A stretch of 64,000 bases of DNA, taken from the NCBI GenBank assembly GCA_002329295.1, contig DCTT01000018.1, positions 33,654-97,653 on the forward strand, written 5' to 3'. The DNA comes from Eubacteriaceae bacterium UBA1433. GTDB taxonomy: Bacteria > Bacillota > Clostridia > Eubacteriales > UBA1433. Positions 28,015 to 39,071 of the stretch are shown here, piece after piece (within the stretch, counting starts at the first letter, position 1; each line of letters begins with the position of its first letter). The notes beneath the pieces were generated by a model. It ran no database searches and had not been told where the DNA came from. It saw only the letters and a program-made list of their open reading frames with translations. The position numbers and the translations under genes are program-made.

Positions 28015-29109
28015 ATGAAAAATCACTTTGTTCAAAATGGCAAGACGGTGCGATTGTATTTGGAAAACGGCGCCGTGTTTCAAGGAAGAGGTTTTGGCTA
28101 TATTGAGGAAGAAGTCATTGGAGAAGTGGTATTTAATACCGGTATGACGGGTTATCAGGAGGTGTTGACGGATCCTTCTTATTTTGGGCAAATTGTATTG
28201 ATGACCTATCCTCTAATTGGCAATTACGGCATCAATCTGGAAGATGACCAATCTCTTTATCCGAAAGTCAGAGGATTTATTGTCAAAGAATTATGCGAAT
28301 ATCCTAACAATTTTCGATATGAAATGAATTTAAATGATTATTTGTATGTCCATAAAATTTTTGGCATGCAGGATTTGGATACGCGCTATTTAACGAAAAC
28401 CATTCGAGATCATGGCGTTATGAAGGGGATTTTAACTGCACGCACGATGGAAAAAGAAGAAATAAAGCAATGTTTGACGCCTTATCATAACAAAGATGTG
28501 GTGAAGCATGTAAGTACACAAAAGGTGTATTCGATAGGCGAGGGGCGAAACATAGCAGTTATGGATTTCGGCATTAAACAAAATATTTTGGATGCCTTTA
28601 TAAAAAAAGGCTGCAGGTTGACGGTATTTCCGTATAATGCTACGGCGAAAGATATATTGGCCATAGAGCCGGAAGGTGTTTTGTTGTCTAACGGACCGGG
28701 AGATCCCAACGACTTAGAGGAAAGTCTTGCAACCGTTAAAGAGCTGATCGATAAAAAGCCTGTAGTGGGCATTTGTTTGGGACATCAACTGCTTACATTG
28801 GCGATGGGAGGAGAGTGCATCAAACTTGCTTACGGACACAGAGGAAGCAACCATCCTGTCAAAGACTTGCGAAAGGATCGGGTGTATATCACAAGTCAAA
28901 ATCACGGATTTGTTACGACCAATCTGCCAAAAGAATTTGAAATCACACATATCAATATGAACGATGGCAGTGTAGAAGGGATGAAACATAAAAGCAAACC
29001 GATTTTTTCGGTGCAGTATCATCCTGAAGCGTGCCCGGGACCGGGGGATTCGGAGTACATTTTTGAAGAGATGATTGCGACATTCAAAGGGGGAGTGCAA
29101 AATGCCTAA
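28015..29109 (+). CDS. carA: Carbamoyl-phosphate synthase, small (glutaminase) subunit
   Basis: Hydrolyses glutamine and channels ammonia to CarB. The 364 residues comprise the N-terminal CarA domain ([31 protein letters not shown]) and a class I glutamine amidotransferase domain with the nucleophile in GICLGHQLL and the His/Glu pair in YHPEACPGP. The ATG at 28015 follows GGAGG, 4 bases after pyrE. The end overlaps carB by 8 bases. Its position inside the pyr operon suggests regulation by pyrimidines, not arginine. Confidence 0.96.
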   Translation: MKNHFVQNGKTVRLYLENGAVFQGRGFGYIEEEVIGEVVFNTGMTGYQEVLTDPSYFGQIVLMTYPLIGNYGINLEDDQSLYPKVRGFIVKELCEYPNNFRYEMNLNDYLYVHKIFGMQDLDTRYLTKTIRDHGVMKGILTARTMEKEEIKQCLTPYHNKDVVKHVSTQKVYSIGEGRNIAVMDFGIKQNILDAFIKKGCRLTVFPYNATAKDILAIEPEGVLLSNGPGDPNDLEESLATVKELIDKKPVVGICLGHQLLTLAMGGECIKLAYGHRGSNHPVKDLRKDRVYITSQNHGFVTTNLPKEFEITHINMNDGSVEGMKHKSKPIFSVQYHPEACPGPGDSEYIFEEMIATFKGGVQNA

Positions 29110-32100
29110 GGACAATTCTATACAAAAAGTACTCATTATCGGATCGGGGCCCATTGTCATAGGCCAGGCTGCGGAATTTGACTATTCGGGTACCCAGGCT
29201 TGTACAGCGATGCGTGAAGAAGGCGTGCAAACGGTGCTTGCCAACTCCAATCCGGCAACGATTATGACGGATACGGAGATTGCCGATGCGGTTTATATTG
29301 AACCTTTGACAACGGAATATGTTGAAAAAATTATTATCCAGGATAAACCTGATGCAATTTTGGCAGGAATGGGCGGGCAAACCGGACTCAATCTTGCTGT
29401 GGATTTATACAACAAAGGGATATTGGAAAAACATGGTGTGCGTGTTATCGGTACCTCTATCGAGTCCATCATCAAGGGAGAGGATCGAGACAGTTTTTGT
29501 CGTCTGATGGAGGAAGTGAACCAGCCCATCATTGAAAGCGAAGTGGTGAGCACCATAGAAGACGGCTTTGCTGTAGCGCGAAAAATCGGTTATCCGGTGA
29601 TTGTGCGCCCTGCCTATACTTTGGGCGGAGCGGGTGGCGGCATGGCCGAGGATCCGGCAGAACTGGAAGCGATTCTTAAAAGCGGACTTTCTTTGAGTTT
29701 TGGCAATCAGGTACTGATTGAAAAAAGCATCAAAGGGTGGAAAGAAATTGAATTTGAAGTGATGCGAGACAGCAAAGGAAATTGCATTACGGTATGCAGT
29801 ATGGAAAATATAGACCCGGTCGGCATTCACACCGGGGACAGTATTGTAGTGGCGCCTTGTCAAACGCTGAGCGATAAAGAATTTCAAATGCTGCGCACGG
29901 CAGCTTTAAGCATTATTGATGCTGCAGAAATCATCGGCGGATGCAATGTTCAATTTGCGCTTAAACCGGACAGTTTTGAATATGCCGTTATTGAGATCAA
30001 TCCTCGCGTAAGCCGTTCTTCGGCGCTGGCTTCCAAGGCTACAGGATACCCAATTGCAAAAATTGCGGCAAAATTGGCGTTGGGTTACGGTCTTGACGAA
30101 GTACTCAATGCCGTAACAAAAAAAACCTATGCGTGTTTTGAACCTACCATTGATTATGTGGTAGTCAAAATACCCAAATGGCCTTTTGACAAGTTTGAAT
30201 CGGATAACAAATTCCTGGGTACTCGCATGATGGCCACAGGGGAGACCATGGCCATCGGCGCCAATTTTGAACAAGCGTTGTTGAAAGCGGTGCGTTCGCT
30301 GGAAATCGGCAGTTTTTCGCTGAAGCATAAACCCTCGGAAGCACGCAGCATGGCAGAACTCAAAGAGCGAGTGATTCATCCTGATGATGAACGCCTTTTT
30401 GATATTGCGGAATTGCTGCGCCGCAGGTACAGTTTTGAACGCATTGCGAAAGTAACGGGGATTGATCGTTTTTTCATTGAAAAGCTGCGAAATATCGTAG
30501 AAAAAGAAGAAATGTTGGCAAAAATGACGATTGATGAGATAAATGAGGAGTTTTTAAGAGAACTTAAAAAACACGGCTTTGCCGATAAAGGTATAGCTGA
30601 TATTATGGGCGTTAAAGAGGAAGACATTTTTAATTTGCGCAAAAAATACAAGATTATCCCTTCTTATAAACTCGTAGACACTTGTGCCGCAGAATTTGAA
30701 GCGGTATCGCCCTATTATTATTCCACCTATGATGAATTTGACGAGAGTGTTGTGAGCAACAATAAAAAGGTGGTTGTCGTAGGAAGCGGTCCCATACGCA
30801 TCGGTCAGGGAATCGAGTTTGATTATTGTTGTGTACACAGTGTGTTTACATTAAAAAAACAAGGGATCGAAGCGATTGTTATTAACAACAATCCCGAAAC
30901 GGTGAGTACGGACTTTGATATATCCGACAAACTGTACTTTGAACCCTTGGCGGAAGAAGATTTTTACAACATCATCGAAAGAGAAAAACCAGACGGCGTG
31001 ATTTTGCAATTCGGCGGTCAGACAGCCATTAAACTTGCCAATTTCTGTACGAAGAAAAACATTCCCATCATCGGCACCCAACCCAAGAGCATTGATGCGG
31101 CGGAGGACAGAGAAAAATTTGATGCTATTTTGGAAGAGTTGCAAATTAACCGCCCTGAAGGCAAAGGGGTGTGGACCATGGAAGAGGGCATTATGGCGGC
31201 TGAAAAAATCGGTTATCCGGTTTTGGTGCGGCCTTCTTATGTACTCGGCGGGAGAGGGATGGAGATTTGCTATGAACAGGCGTCGTTAGAAAAATATTTG
31301 CAGGAAGCTTTTCGTTTCGACCAGGAGAATCCTGTGTTGATCGACAAATACATCTGTGGAACCGAATTGGAAATTGATGCGGTATGTGACGGAGAAGATG
31401 TGTTGATACCGGGTATCATGCAACATTTGGAAAAAGCAGGGGTACACTCTGGAGACAGCATTACGATTTATCCGCCGGTGAACATGAAACAGGAAATAAA
31501 AGACAAAATTTATGACTATACAAAGCGTATTGCCATTAAAATGGAAGTGTTGGGGATTATTAATATTCAATTTATTGAGCAGGACGGAGAGGTCTATATC
31601 ATTGAGGTCAATCCTCGCTCCAGCAGAACGGTGCCTTATATCAGCAAAATTTCTGGACTGCCGATTATTCCGCTGGCTGTACGTGTCTCACTGGGCGAAA
31701 AACTCAGAAATATGAGATGCGGAATGGGACTCTATCCCGAATCTGAATTGTTCGGCATTAAAATTCCGGTGTTTTCCACAGAAAAAATACCCGGGATTGA
31801 GGCGGTGTTAGGGCCGCAAATGCGTTCCACGGGAGAAGTGATGGGCGTTGCCGAAAACTATGAAGACGCACTTTATAAGGGGCTTTGTGCTGCAGGAACG
31901 GATTTGGCAAAAATTAAAAAGAAAATCTTAATTACTCTCAATAATAAAGACAAAGAACAATTTGTGCCTTTGGTAGCGAAATTAGCGGAAATGAACTATG
32001 ACATTTTGGCTACGGCAGGGACAGCGCATGCTTTGGAAGAACATGGCGTGAAGGCGCAGGTAGTCAACAAAATCAAAGGACAGACGCCCACGATGTTAGA

Positions 32101-32341
32101 TGTGATACGCAGCCGGGAAATCAATCTGATCATCAACACGCCGGAAAAAACAGAAAACTCACAATCCGATGCCTTTAAAATGCGAAGAGCGGCGATTGAG
32201 AGCAAAGTGGAAATTATTACCACATTGGAAAAGGCACATGAAGTAGTGAGGTTATTGTTTATGAAAATCAACCATGCTTCACAAAAGGTGTATGATATTT
32301 GTCGACTATATTATAAAAAGGAAGAGGAAAATGCATTATAG
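29102..32341 (+). CDS. carB: Carbamoyl-phosphate synthase, large subunit
   Basis: Makes carbamoyl phosphate from bicarbonate, ammonia and two ATP. The 1079 residues contain two homologous ATP-grasp halves: the first begins [22 protein letters not shown] with [13 protein letters not shown], and the second begins [19 protein letters not shown] with [14 protein letters not shown]-terminal MGS-like allosteric domain (about residues 930 on) follows, where UMP or ornithine acts in relatives. The start is ATG 29102, overlapping carA by 8 bases; the stop overlaps the dipeptidase gene by 11 bases. The last 20 residues form a basic/acidic tail not needed for the fold. Confidence 0.97.
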   Translation: MPKDNSIQKVLIIGSGPIVIGQAAEFDYSGTQACTAMREEGVQTVLANSNPATIMTDTEIADAVYIEPLTTEYVEKIIIQDKPDAILAGMGGQTGLNLAVDLYNKGILEKHGVRVIGTSIESIIKGEDRDSFCRLMEEVNQPIIESEVVSTIEDGFAVARKIGYPVIVRPAYTLGGAGGGMAEDPAELEAILKSGLSLSFGNQVLIEKSIKGWKEIEFEVMRDSKGNCITVCSMENIDPVGIHTGDSIVVAPCQTLSDKEFQMLRTAALSIIDAAEIIGGCNVQFALKPDSFEYAVIEINPRVSRSSALASKATGYPIAKIAAKLALGYGLDEVLNAVTKKTYACFEPTIDYVVVKIPKWPFDKFESDNKFLGTRMMATGETMAIGANFEQALLKAVRSLEIGSFSLKHKPSEARSMAELKERVIHPDDERLFDIAELLRRRYSFERIAKVTGIDRFFIEKLRNIVEKEEMLAKMTIDEINEEFLRELKKHGFADKGIADIMGVKEEDIFNLRKKYKIIPSYKLVDTCAAEFEAVSPYYYSTYDEFDESVVSNNKKVVVVGSGPIRIGQGIEFDYCCVHSVFTLKKQGIEAIVINNNPETVSTDFDISDKLYFEPLAEEDFYNIIEREKPDGVILQFGGQTAIKLANFCTKKNIPIIGTQPKSIDAAEDREKFDAILEELQINRPEGKGVWTMEEGIMAAEKIGYPVLVRPSYVLGGRGMEICYEQASLEKYLQEAFRFDQENPVLIDKYICGTELEIDAVCDGEDVLIPGIMQHLEKAGVHSGDSITIYPPVNMKQEIKDKIYDYTKRIAIKMEVLGIINIQFIEQDGEVYIIEVNPRSSRTVPYISKISGLPIIPLAVRVSLGEKLRNMRCGMGLYPESELFGIKIPVFSTEKIPGIEAVLGPQMRSTGEVMGVAENYEDALYKGLCAAGTDLAKIKKKILITLNNKDKEQFVPLVAKLAEMNYDILATAGTAHALEEHGVKAQVVNKIKGQTPTMLDVIRSREINLIINTPEKTENSQSDAFKMRRAAIESKVEIITTLEKAHEVVRLLFMKINHASQKVYDICRLYYKKEEENAL

Positions 32342-33719
32342 AGAGTATATTGATAAAAACAAAGAAAATATCATCAGAGATGTGCAGCGTCTGGTGCGTA
32401 TAAAAAGTGTCGATGATACGCCTGCAGAGACAATGCCTTTTGGAAAAGGAATCGGAAAAGCGCTGAAAGAAGCGTTGCAAATCAGTTCAGAGTTGGGTTT
32501 TGACACGTGTAATTTGGACGGATATGCAGCTTATGCCGAGGCGGGTGAGGGTGAGGAAGTGGTGGGGATTTTGGTTCATTTGGACGTGGTGCCCGAAGGG
32601 GAGGGCTGGCAAATGGAACCTTATGGTGCAAAAGTGAAAGACGGCAAAATTTATGGACGCGGTACCAGTGATGACAAGGGGCCTGCCGTTGCTGCGCTCT
32701 ATGCGCTGAAGTCCGTGGTTCAAAGCGGCATCAAACTCAAACGTCGTGTGCGGGTAATTTTTGGAACCAATGAAGAAATCGGCAGCAAATGCATGGAATA
32801 TTATATTAAGCAGTGCGGACATGTGGATGTCGGTTTTACGCCGGATGCCAACTTTCCGCTCATTCACGGGGAAAAGCCGATTTTGCAAGGCGAGATTACT
32901 TTTGCAGATTGCGGAGAAAAAAGGGTTCCTTATCTTGCCGAAATTGCCGGCGGCAAGGCAGCGAATATGGTTGCTGACGATTGTCGTGCAGTATTGCAAA
33001 TGCAGGAGGGACAAAGTTTTGAAGAAAAGTTCAACGCCTACTGCAAAAAACATGTTTTAAAGGGATTCTATCAAAAAGAGGAGACGAAACATATTTTAAG
33101 CTTGTCGGGAGCCTCTTCTCACGGCAGCCGCCCGGAGGAAGGCGTGAACGCAATTTCTCATATGGTTGATTTTTTAACTGCATTGCCGCTGCATTACGGC
33201 AGTGAATTTGTAAAAAAATATATGGAAACTATCGGATTAACCACGGATGGAAGCAAATTGGGCATTGCAGCAACCGATGCATTTGGTTCCCTGACCTTTT
33301 GTGTAGGGACGGTTCGCACAAAAAAAGACGGTTTTGCGGTAGGGATAGATGTTCGCTATCCCCTGACGTTGAAGGATCAGGCACGAGAGTTGTTTGACGC
33401 TGCCCTAAAGGAGAAAGGCATTGTCTATGAAGAAAAAGCTTATAAAGCAGGATTGTATATGCCTGTTGACAGCAAGCTTGTCAAAACGCTGATGAAGTGT
33501 TATAGTGAAGAAACGGGGGATAGAAAAGCAAAACCTTTTACGATCGGCGGAGGCACTTATGCCAGAAGCATGAAAAATATATTGGGATTCGGCATGGTGT
33601 TTCCGGGTGAAGAAGAAGTGATGCACAAGCATGACGAATATGTAAAAATTGATCGGCTAATCACGGCAAGTAAAATATATGCTGCGGCGATTGTAGCACT
33701 TGCGACAAATGAGGGATAG
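32331..33719 (+). CDS. M20-family dipeptidase (PepV-like)
   Basis: A zinc metallopeptidase of 462 residues resembling PepV, which removes N-terminal residues from dipeptides. Metal and catalytic positions: [11 protein letters not shown] (His and Asp), [11 protein letters not shown] (bridging Asp), and [12 protein letters not shown] with the Glu pair; a lid domain is inserted in the middle. The ATG overlaps the carB stop by 11 bases and has a GGAAGAGG site, so it is translated from the pyr operon mRNA. A direct role in pyrimidine synthesis is unlikely. Confidence 0.87.
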   Translation: MHYREYIDKNKENIIRDVQRLVRIKSVDDTPAETMPFGKGIGKALKEALQISSELGFDTCNLDGYAAYAEAGEGEEVVGILVHLDVVPEGEGWQMEPYGAKVKDGKIYGRGTSDDKGPAVAALYALKSVVQSGIKLKRRVRVIFGTNEEIGSKCMEYYIKQCGHVDVGFTPDANFPLIHGEKPILQGEITFADCGEKRVPYLAEIAGGKAANMVADDCRAVLQMQEGQSFEEKFNAYCKKHVLKGFYQKEETKHILSLSGASSHGSRPEEGVNAISHMVDFLTALPLHYGSEFVKKYMETIGLTTDGSKLGIAATDAFGSLTFCVGTVRTKKDGFAVGIDVRYPLTLKDQARELFDAALKEKGIVYEEKAYKAGLYMPVDSKLVKTLMKCYSEETGDRKAKPFTIGGGTYARSMKNILGFGMVFPGEEEVMHKHDEYVKIDRLITASKIYAAAIVALATNEG

Positions 33720-33720
33720 T

Positions 33721-35115
33721 ATGAAAAATGTGAATGTGGCAAAACTGTACAGAGATCAGGAACAATATGCAGATCAAATGATTAATGTGCGAGGATGGAT
33801 TCGCACACTGCGGGCTTCAAATGTTCGTGCTTTTATTGAACTGAATGACGGAACCTGCTTTCAAAATTTGCAAATAGTTGTGGAAAAAGAGAAAATTAAA
33901 GGCTTTGATTTTATCACCAAACTGCATATCAGCTCTGCTATTGAAGTACAAGGCGTGTTGATATTGACGCCGGAAGAGAAACAGCCCTTTGAACTTGATG
34001 CATCAAGTATTACGCTTTCTGCGCATAGCGATAGTGATTATCCGTTGCAGAAAAAGCGACACAGTTTAGAATATTTGCGTGAGATTGCGCATTTACGCAG
34101 TCGTTCCAATACGTTTTCTGCGGTTTTTCGCACTCGCTCAATTCTTTCTTACGCCATTCATCGTTTTTTTCAAGGACGGGGATTTGTGCATGTGCATACG
34201 CCTATTATTACGGCCAGTGACTGTGAAGGAGCAGGAGAGCTGTTTCGTGTAACGACGCTGGATTTAAACTACCTTCCCTTGACAAAAAAACATCAGGTAG
34301 ACTATGGTAAAGATTTTTTTGGCAAAGAAACCTATCTTACGGTGAGCGGTCAGCTGCAGGCAGAAGCTTTTGCCATGGCTTTTCAGAAGGTGTATACTTT
34401 TGGGCCTACTTTTCGTGCGGAAAACTCCAACACCACGCGACATGCAGCGGAGTTTTGGATGGTGGAGCCTGAAATGGCCTTTGCAGATATCAACGATAAC
34501 ATGGATTTAGCTGAAAAGATGATGAAATATCTGATTGGTTATCTGCTTGAACATTGTCAGCCCGAAATGAATTTTTTTAATCAATTTATCGATAAAGAAT
34601 TGTTTGGCAGACTTGAGGGGATATTGCAATCAAAATTTGAACGCATCAGCTACACGGAAGCGATTGCGATGTTGGAAAAAAGCGACAAGCAATTTGTTTA
34701 TCCCGTGCAGTGGGGGGGCGATTTGCAAACCGAGCACGAACGTTATCTGACAGAGGAGGTGTATCAAAAACCCGTTTTTGTTACGGATTATCCGAAAGAT
34801 ATCAAGGCTTTTTATATGCGACAAAATGATGACGGAAAAACCGTGGCAGCAATGGATTTATTGGTGCCCGGAGTCGGTGAAATTATTGGCGGCAGCCAGA
34901 GAGAAGAACGCTATAGTCAACTTGTGGCGGCCATGCAAGATCACGGCATAGCGCCTGAGAGTATGCAGTGGTATTTGGATTTAAGGCGTTATGGCGGGTG
35001 CAAGCATGCGGGATTTGGTTTGGGATTTGAACGCATGCTAATGTATGTAACGGGAATGAAAAACATCAGAGATATTATTCCGTTCGCAAGAACGGTAAAT
35101 AATGCAGAATTTTAA
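33721..35115 (+). CDS. asnS: Asparaginyl-tRNA synthetase
   Basis: Charges tRNA-Asn with asparagine. The 464-residue class II enzyme has an N-terminal OB-fold anticodon domain ([22 protein letters not shown]) and a catalytic core with motif 2 around [26 protein letters not shown] and motif 3 [12 protein letters not shown]. The start follows the dipeptidase stop by one base. No T-box leader is possible here because there is no intergenic space, so expression follows the upstream operon or an internal promoter. Confidence 0.94.
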   Translation: MKNVNVAKLYRDQEQYADQMINVRGWIRTLRASNVRAFIELNDGTCFQNLQIVVEKEKIKGFDFITKLHISSAIEVQGVLILTPEEKQPFELDASSITLSAHSDSDYPLQKKRHSLEYLREIAHLRSRSNTFSAVFRTRSILSYAIHRFFQGRGFVHVHTPIITASDCEGAGELFRVTTLDLNYLPLTKKHQVDYGKDFFGKETYLTVSGQLQAEAFAMAFQKVYTFGPTFRAENSNTTRHAAEFWMVEPEMAFADINDNMDLAEKMMKYLIGYLLEHCQPEMNFFNQFIDKELFGRLEGILQSKFERISYTEAIAMLEKSDKQFVYPVQWGGDLQTEHERYLTEEVYQKPVFVTDYPKDIKAFYMRQNDDGKTVAAMDLLVPGVGEIIGGSQREERYSQLVAAMQDHGIAPESMQWYLDLRRYGGCKHAGFGLGFERMLMYVTGMKNIRDIIPFARTVNNAEF

Positions 35116-35144
35116 TTCTGAAGATAAATAACGGAGGATGTAAA

Positions 35145-35306
35145 ATGAAAAAATATGTATGTACAGTATGCGGATATGTATATGATCCAGCAGTAGGCGA
35201 CGAAGAAAACGGTGTTGCTCCCAACACAGCATTTGAAGATGTGCCTGAGGATTGGGTATGTCCGCTTTGTGGTGTGGGAAAAGATATGTTTGAAGTTGAA
35301 GAATAA
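35145..35306 (+). CDS. Rubredoxin
   Basis: A 53-residue electron-transfer protein with one iron held by four cysteines in two CxxCG loops: [12 protein letters not shown] and [13 protein letters not shown]. Length and spacing are exactly those of clostridial rubredoxins. The ribosome site CGGAGG stands 7 bases before the ATG. It lies 29 bases after asnS and is followed by a strong terminator, so it may end the long pyr transcript. Rubredoxins often serve oxygen or peroxide reduction in anaerobes; the partner here is unknown. Confidence 0.96.
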   Translation: MKKYVCTVCGYVYDPAVGDEENGVAPNTAFEDVPEDWVCPLCGVGKDMFEVEE

Positions 35307-35318
35307 GAAAAAAAAGAG

Positions 35319-35346
35319 AAACAGGGGAAACATCCCCTGTTTTTTT
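35319..35346. terminator. Terminator between rubredoxin and trxA
   Basis: AAACAGGGG (35319-35327) and CCCCTGTTT (35334-35342) flank the loop AAACAT, with A and T runs on the two sides, so it can serve both convergent genes. Confidence 0.85.
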
Positions 35347-35351
35347 ATGGT

Positions 35352-35678
35352 TTATAACATCGAATTGATTTTTTCAAAAAAATAATCTTTCGATTTTACG
35401 CCGATATCTCTGGAGACTTCCACTCCGTCTTTAAAGATGAGAATGGTGGGAATGCTCATAACTTTATATTGTGCGGCGAGATCAGTGTTTTCGTCAACAT
35501 TTAATTTGCAGATTGCTGCTTTTCCAGCAAATTCATCAGCCAATTCATCAATGACAGGTGCCATCATTTTACACGGACCACACCAGGATGCCCAAAAGTC
35601 CACCAAAACAGGGGTACTTGCCGAAATAGTTTGCGCAAAATTTTCTTGAGTTAACTCAAGTACGTTTTGATTTGCCAT
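35352..35678 (-). CDS. trxA: Thioredoxin
   Basis: A 108-residue cytoplasmic disulfide reductase with the classical WCGPCKMM active site, the buried Asp in VDFWAS, and the cis-Pro in MSIPTILIF. The start is the ATG at 35678 behind AAAGGAGGATT; the open frame continues upstream through its promoter region and is not coding there. A -10 TATAAT lies about 30 bases before the start on the reverse strand. It is monocistronic and convergent with rubredoxin. Confidence 0.96.
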   Translation of the reverse strand: MANQNVLELTQENFAQTISASTPVLVDFWASWCGPCKMMAPVIDELADEFAGKAAICKLNVDENTDLAAQYKVMSIPTILIFKDGVEVSRDIGVKSKDYFFEKINSML

Positions 35679-35827
35679 AATAATCCTCCTTTTGTATATT
35701 CGCTTAATCATTATAACAGATTTTTCTTCAATCGGTAAAAAAAAGATATATTTTTTCATATATCAAAGAGAATTAAATTTTGCTATACTATTGGCAGCAA
35801 TAATTTAAGGGTAAAGGAAGAATAAAG

Positions 35828-37186
35828 TTGTCGATTTTTGAAAGTCTGCAGCAGTATTATGACACGATTCGTTTTCATATGCCCGGACATAAGGGAAGGG
35901 AGTTGCACGAGCCCTATGGGGTATCAAAAGCGGATTTGACCGAACTGGCGCAAACAGATTGTCTTCACAGACCGAGTGGTATGATAGATCAGGCACAGCG
36001 TCGCATTGCGCAAATTTATGGTGTGGACAAGAGCAGGATGCTCATCAACGGCAGCAGTGCGGGGTTGTTGGCGGCGATTTTATCGGGGTTTTCTCCGAAA
36101 GAAAAAGTGTTGTTGCCTCGCGGCAGTCATTTGTCAATTTATCATGGACTTATGTTGCAAGAGATGGAACCTGTTTATATTTATCCCGACGCCGAAATGT
36201 GGGCTGAAGCGTATACCGTTACGATGGAAGATATTCTTACTGCAGAAAAAGAGCATTCACTGGCAGGATTGATTTTGACGTATCCTACCTATTTAGGCAC
36301 CTGTGCAGATATAAAAAAAATAGTCGGGTGGGCAAAGAACAATAACAAGATATGTATCGTGGACGAGGCGCACGGAGCGCATTTGGCTTTTTGTGAGGAT
36401 TATCCTGTGGCGGCGGAGCGTGTTGGAGCGGACATTGTAGTGCAAAGCACCCATAAAATGTTGTCATCTTTGACGCAAAGCGCAATGCTTCATGTGGCGC
36501 AAAGGCGTGTAGATATAGAGAAACTGGATATGTATTTGAGATTGTTTCAATCCAGCAGCCCTTCTTATTTGTTGTTGGCATCTTTGGAAGCGGCAGTGAA
36601 TTATGCGGAGAAAAACGCAAAGAAAATTTTTGAAAAAATAGCATCGGCGCGAAAAGAGTTTGCAGAGGCATTTGCCGACGGAAAATATTTTCTTTGGCAA
36701 CCGCAAACGCAGTATGATTATGCCAAATGGGTTATTGGAATAAAAAACACAGATCTGAGCGGTACAGAAATTCAACGTCAGCTTTCGCTGAAAAAAATCG
36801 AAGCGGAATACGCTGCGGATGAGTTTGTATTGGCTTATTGTGGTATTGGGACGACAAAAGATGATATAATAAATCTGATAAGAGCGCTTAATGAAGTACA
36901 ACCGATTCAAAAAAAGAATGTCGACAAAGCAAAGCGAACTTGCCTGCCTGCCAAAGCGCAGATGTCTATGAAGGAGGCGGCGGGGCAACGGACGGAGTAT
37001 CTTTTCGTTCGAGAGGCTGTGGGTCGCATAGCAGCTGATTTTGTCGTACCTTATCCTCCCGGGATTCCGCTTTTGGTGCCGGGCGAAATGATCAGTGAAG
37101 AAATTGCGCAGGTGATTTTGGAGAACATAGAAAGTAAGAAAACAATGATAGGTATACAAAACAGTGCAATGAAAGTTGTTTTATAA
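35828..37186 (+). CDS. Orn/Lys/Arg decarboxylase-family PLP enzyme (YaaO-like)
   Basis: A 452-residue fold type I PLP enzyme of the basic amino acid decarboxylase family. FHMPGHKGR and DLTELAQTDCLHRPSG are the N-terminal signatures, INGSSAGLLAAIL the cofactor phosphate cup, VDEAHGAHL holds the pyridine-N Asp, and STHKMLSSLTQS the Schiff-base Lys. It begins with TTG. The order decarboxylase-tmk-darA-holB-ricT matches the Bacillus yaaO region. Substrate may be arginine, lysine or ornithine; the short family form next to tmk has no settled role. Confidence 0.85.
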   Translation: MSIFESLQQYYDTIRFHMPGHKGRELHEPYGVSKADLTELAQTDCLHRPSGMIDQAQRRIAQIYGVDKSRMLINGSSAGLLAAILSGFSPKEKVLLPRGSHLSIYHGLMLQEMEPVYIYPDAEMWAEAYTVTMEDILTAEKEHSLAGLILTYPTYLGTCADIKKIVGWAKNNNKICIVDEAHGAHLAFCEDYPVAAERVGADIVVQSTHKMLSSLTQSAMLHVAQRRVDIEKLDMYLRLFQSSSPSYLLLASLEAAVNYAEKNAKKIFEKIASARKEFAEAFADGKYFLWQPQTQYDYAKWVIGIKNTDLSGTEIQRQLSLKKIEAEYAADEFVLAYCGIGTTKDDIINLIRALNEVQPIQKKNVDKAKRTCLPAKAQMSMKEAAGQRTEYLFVREAVGRIAADFVVPYPPGIPLLVPGEMISEEIAQVILENIESKKTMIGIQNSAMKVVL

Positions 37187-37195
37187 GGGGAAAAC

Positions 37196-37882
37196 ATGGC
37201 AAAAGGTAAAATGATTGTCTTTGAAGGACTTGACGGAAGCGGAAAACAAACACAAAGCGAACTTTTTTATCAAAAGTTGATCGGCATGAACAAAAAAGTC
37301 ATGAAAATATCCTATCCGCGCTATGACAATGCTTCTTCGTCGTTGGTAAAGATGTATCTGGCGGGAGAATTCGGTACAGATCCGGCGGCAGTAAACGCCT
37401 ATGCGGCATCTACATTTTTTGCGGTGGACAGATATGCTTCGTATAAACAAGATTATGAGAAATTTTACAAGGATGGCGGTTTTATCATCGCGGACAGATA
37501 CACCACATCCAATATGTTGCATCAAGGGTCAAAAATAGATGACAGCACGGAGCGGGGGAAATTTTTGGAATGGCTGTGGCAGTTGGAATTTGTTTTGTAT
37601 GGCCTGCCGGTGCCTGATTATGTGTTTTTTTTGGATATGTCGTTGAAAGGGACGAAAAAATTAACAAACAAAAGGGTGAACAAGATAACCGGCGGTGAAA
37701 AAAAAGACATTCATGAAGCCAGCGAAAATCATTTAACAAGAGCTTATGAAATTGCCGACGAACTTATAGAGCGATATGGATGGATCCGTATTGCCTGTAT
37801 GCGGGAAAAAACCATTCGTGATATAGAGGACATAGGCAGAGAATTGATGGAAATATTTATCGAGAAAGAAGGCAAAATATGA
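37196..37882 (+). CDS. tmk: Thymidylate kinase
   Basis: Phosphorylates dTMP to dTDP. The 228 residues include the P-loop FEGLDGSGKQTQ, the DR(Y) motif in IIADRYTTSNMLHQ, and a Lys-rich lid (KGTKKLTNKRVNK). The enzyme is slightly longer than the common 205-215, with a longer lid, as in a subgroup of clostridial dTMP kinases. The stop overlaps the darA start by 4 bases. Context with darA and holB matches the conserved Bacillota cluster. Confidence 0.88.
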   Translation: MAKGKMIVFEGLDGSGKQTQSELFYQKLIGMNKKVMKISYPRYDNASSSLVKMYLAGEFGTDPAAVNAYAASTFFAVDRYASYKQDYEKFYKDGGFIIADRYTTSNMLHQGSKIDDSTERGKFLEWLWQLEFVLYGLPVPDYVFFLDMSLKGTKKLTNKRVNKITGGEKKDIHEASENHLTRAYEIADELIERYGWIRIACMREKTIRDIEDIGRELMEIFIEKEGKI

Positions 37883-38208
37883 AATTGATGATGGCAGTGG
37901 TACAAAAGGATGATGCATCAATGCTTTCTTCAGCTTTGATTGAAAAGGGGTTTTCGGTGACAAAGCTTTCCACGACGGGAGGATTTTTGACTACGGGAAA
38001 CACCACCTTGTTAATAGGCGTTGATGATGACAAAGTGGAAAAAGTGAAAGAAATTATCAAATCAATTTGCCGGACGCGAGAGCAAATTATTTCTACGCCA
38101 ATGTCGTATTCTTATCTGGAAGGCAGCGGCGTTTCTTGTGATGTAAATGTTAAAGTGGGCGGTGCAACGGTGTTTGTACTCAATGTGGAAGAATTTGAGA
38201 AATTGTAG
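37879..38208 (+). CDS. darA: Cyclic di-AMP receptor, PII-like (DarA/PstA)
   Basis: A 109-residue PII-like signal protein that binds cyclic di-AMP as a trimer. It starts MKLMMAVVQKDDASMLSSALIEKG and has the STTGGFLTTGNTTLLIGVDDDKV stretch that forms the nucleotide site in this family. The ATG overlaps the tmk stop by 4 bases. The downstream target of DarA is not known even in model species. The conserved tmk-darA-holB order supports the call. Confidence 0.93.
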   Translation: MKLMMAVVQKDDASMLSSALIEKGFSVTKLSTTGGFLTTGNTTLLIGVDDDKVEKVKEIIKSICRTREQIISTPMSYSYLEGSGVSCDVNVKVGGATVFVLNVEEFEKL

Positions 38209-38214
38209 GCAAAA

Positions 38215-39063
38215 ATGTTTGAGGAATTGAGAATTGCGGAACCAATTAAATACGCGCTGAGCAAAGCGGTGTCGGAAAAAAAGATATCTCATGCTTATTT
38301 ATTTTACGGCGGGGACGAACAAACCGTTGAAAAGGTCGCATGGGCATTTGCAGCTGGCTGTGTTTGTACGAGCGAGCAACCGCCTTGCGGTGTTTGTGCA
38401 CATTGCCGAAAAGCTGCCCAAAAAGCGCATGCGGATATTATTGTACTTCGTTCGGATGAGGCAAGCATTAAAATCAGTCATATCCGGCAAATGCAGTATG
38501 AAATCAGTTTGATGCCCTATGAAGCCGAAAAGAAAGTGTATATTGTTTATCAAGCGGACAGCATGCAAAAACCGGCGCAAAACAGTTTGCTCAAACTCTT
38601 GGAAGAACCCAATGAATATGCTATAATTATATTGCTGGCGCAATCAAAGAGCGGATTTTATCCAACCGTCTTATCGAGATGTCAGGTGTATGATTTTGGC
38701 CCCGCGGCCATGGATGTACACACTCGGCAACTGACGGTATCTTTTTTTGAAAGCATTTTACAGGGCGATATGAAAGACAGTCTTGCCAAAAGCGCAACGC
38801 TTGCCGGTGAAGACTTAGATCAAGTGACAAAATGTATTGTGTCATTTTTGCGCGATGCGTTGTTATATCAAAAACAGCAAGGCAATGTGTCGACCTTGCT
38901 TATAAACAGTGAAAACGAAAAATTGATTCATAAAATAGCACGCCGTTATGGAGGCGAACAAATACAAAAAACGCTTGATTTTATTTTTGACAGCCGGTTG
39001 AGTACATCGACAAACAGCCAGTTGTTTATGCAGGCGGTATATTGTTTATTGAGTGCAAGATAG
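38215..39063 (+). CDS. holB: DNA polymerase III, delta' subunit
   Basis: A clamp-loader subunit of 282 residues. It has the RFC-like AAA+ beginning (ISHAYLFYGG), a zinc-binding cysteine set (CGVCAHCRKA), VYIVYQADSMQKPAQNSLLKLLEEP and the LSRCQVYDF arginine segment. The P-loop is degenerate (GGDEQTVEK), as expected because delta' does not hydrolyse ATP. It is 6 bases downstream of darA. The C-terminal helical domain is short and divergent. Confidence 0.9.
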   Translation: MFEELRIAEPIKYALSKAVSEKKISHAYLFYGGDEQTVEKVAWAFAAGCVCTSEQPPCGVCAHCRKAAQKAHADIIVLRSDEASIKISHIRQMQYEISLMPYEAEKKVYIVYQADSMQKPAQNSLLKLLEEPNEYAIIILLAQSKSGFYPTVLSRCQVYDFGPAAMDVHTRQLTVSFFESILQGDMKDSLAKSATLAGEDLDQVTKCIVSFLRDALLYQKQQGNVSTLLINSENEKLIHKIARRYGGEQIQKTLDFIFDSRLSTSTNSQLFMQAVYCLLSAR

Positions 39064-39071
39064 GAGAGAAC

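Noticed and set aside
33600..33721. T-box leader for asnS
   Set aside because: There is only one base between the dipeptidase stop and the asnS start, and no T-box sequence in the preceding coding region.
36464..37159. A 231-codon open frame on the reverse strand
   Set aside because: It lies wholly inside the decarboxylase-family gene, has no ribosome site and no recognisable domain; the forward frame has clear PLP motifs.
38215..39063. HolB as a broken gene because its P-loop is degenerate
   Set aside because: Loss of the P-loop is normal for delta' subunits; length and other motifs are intact.
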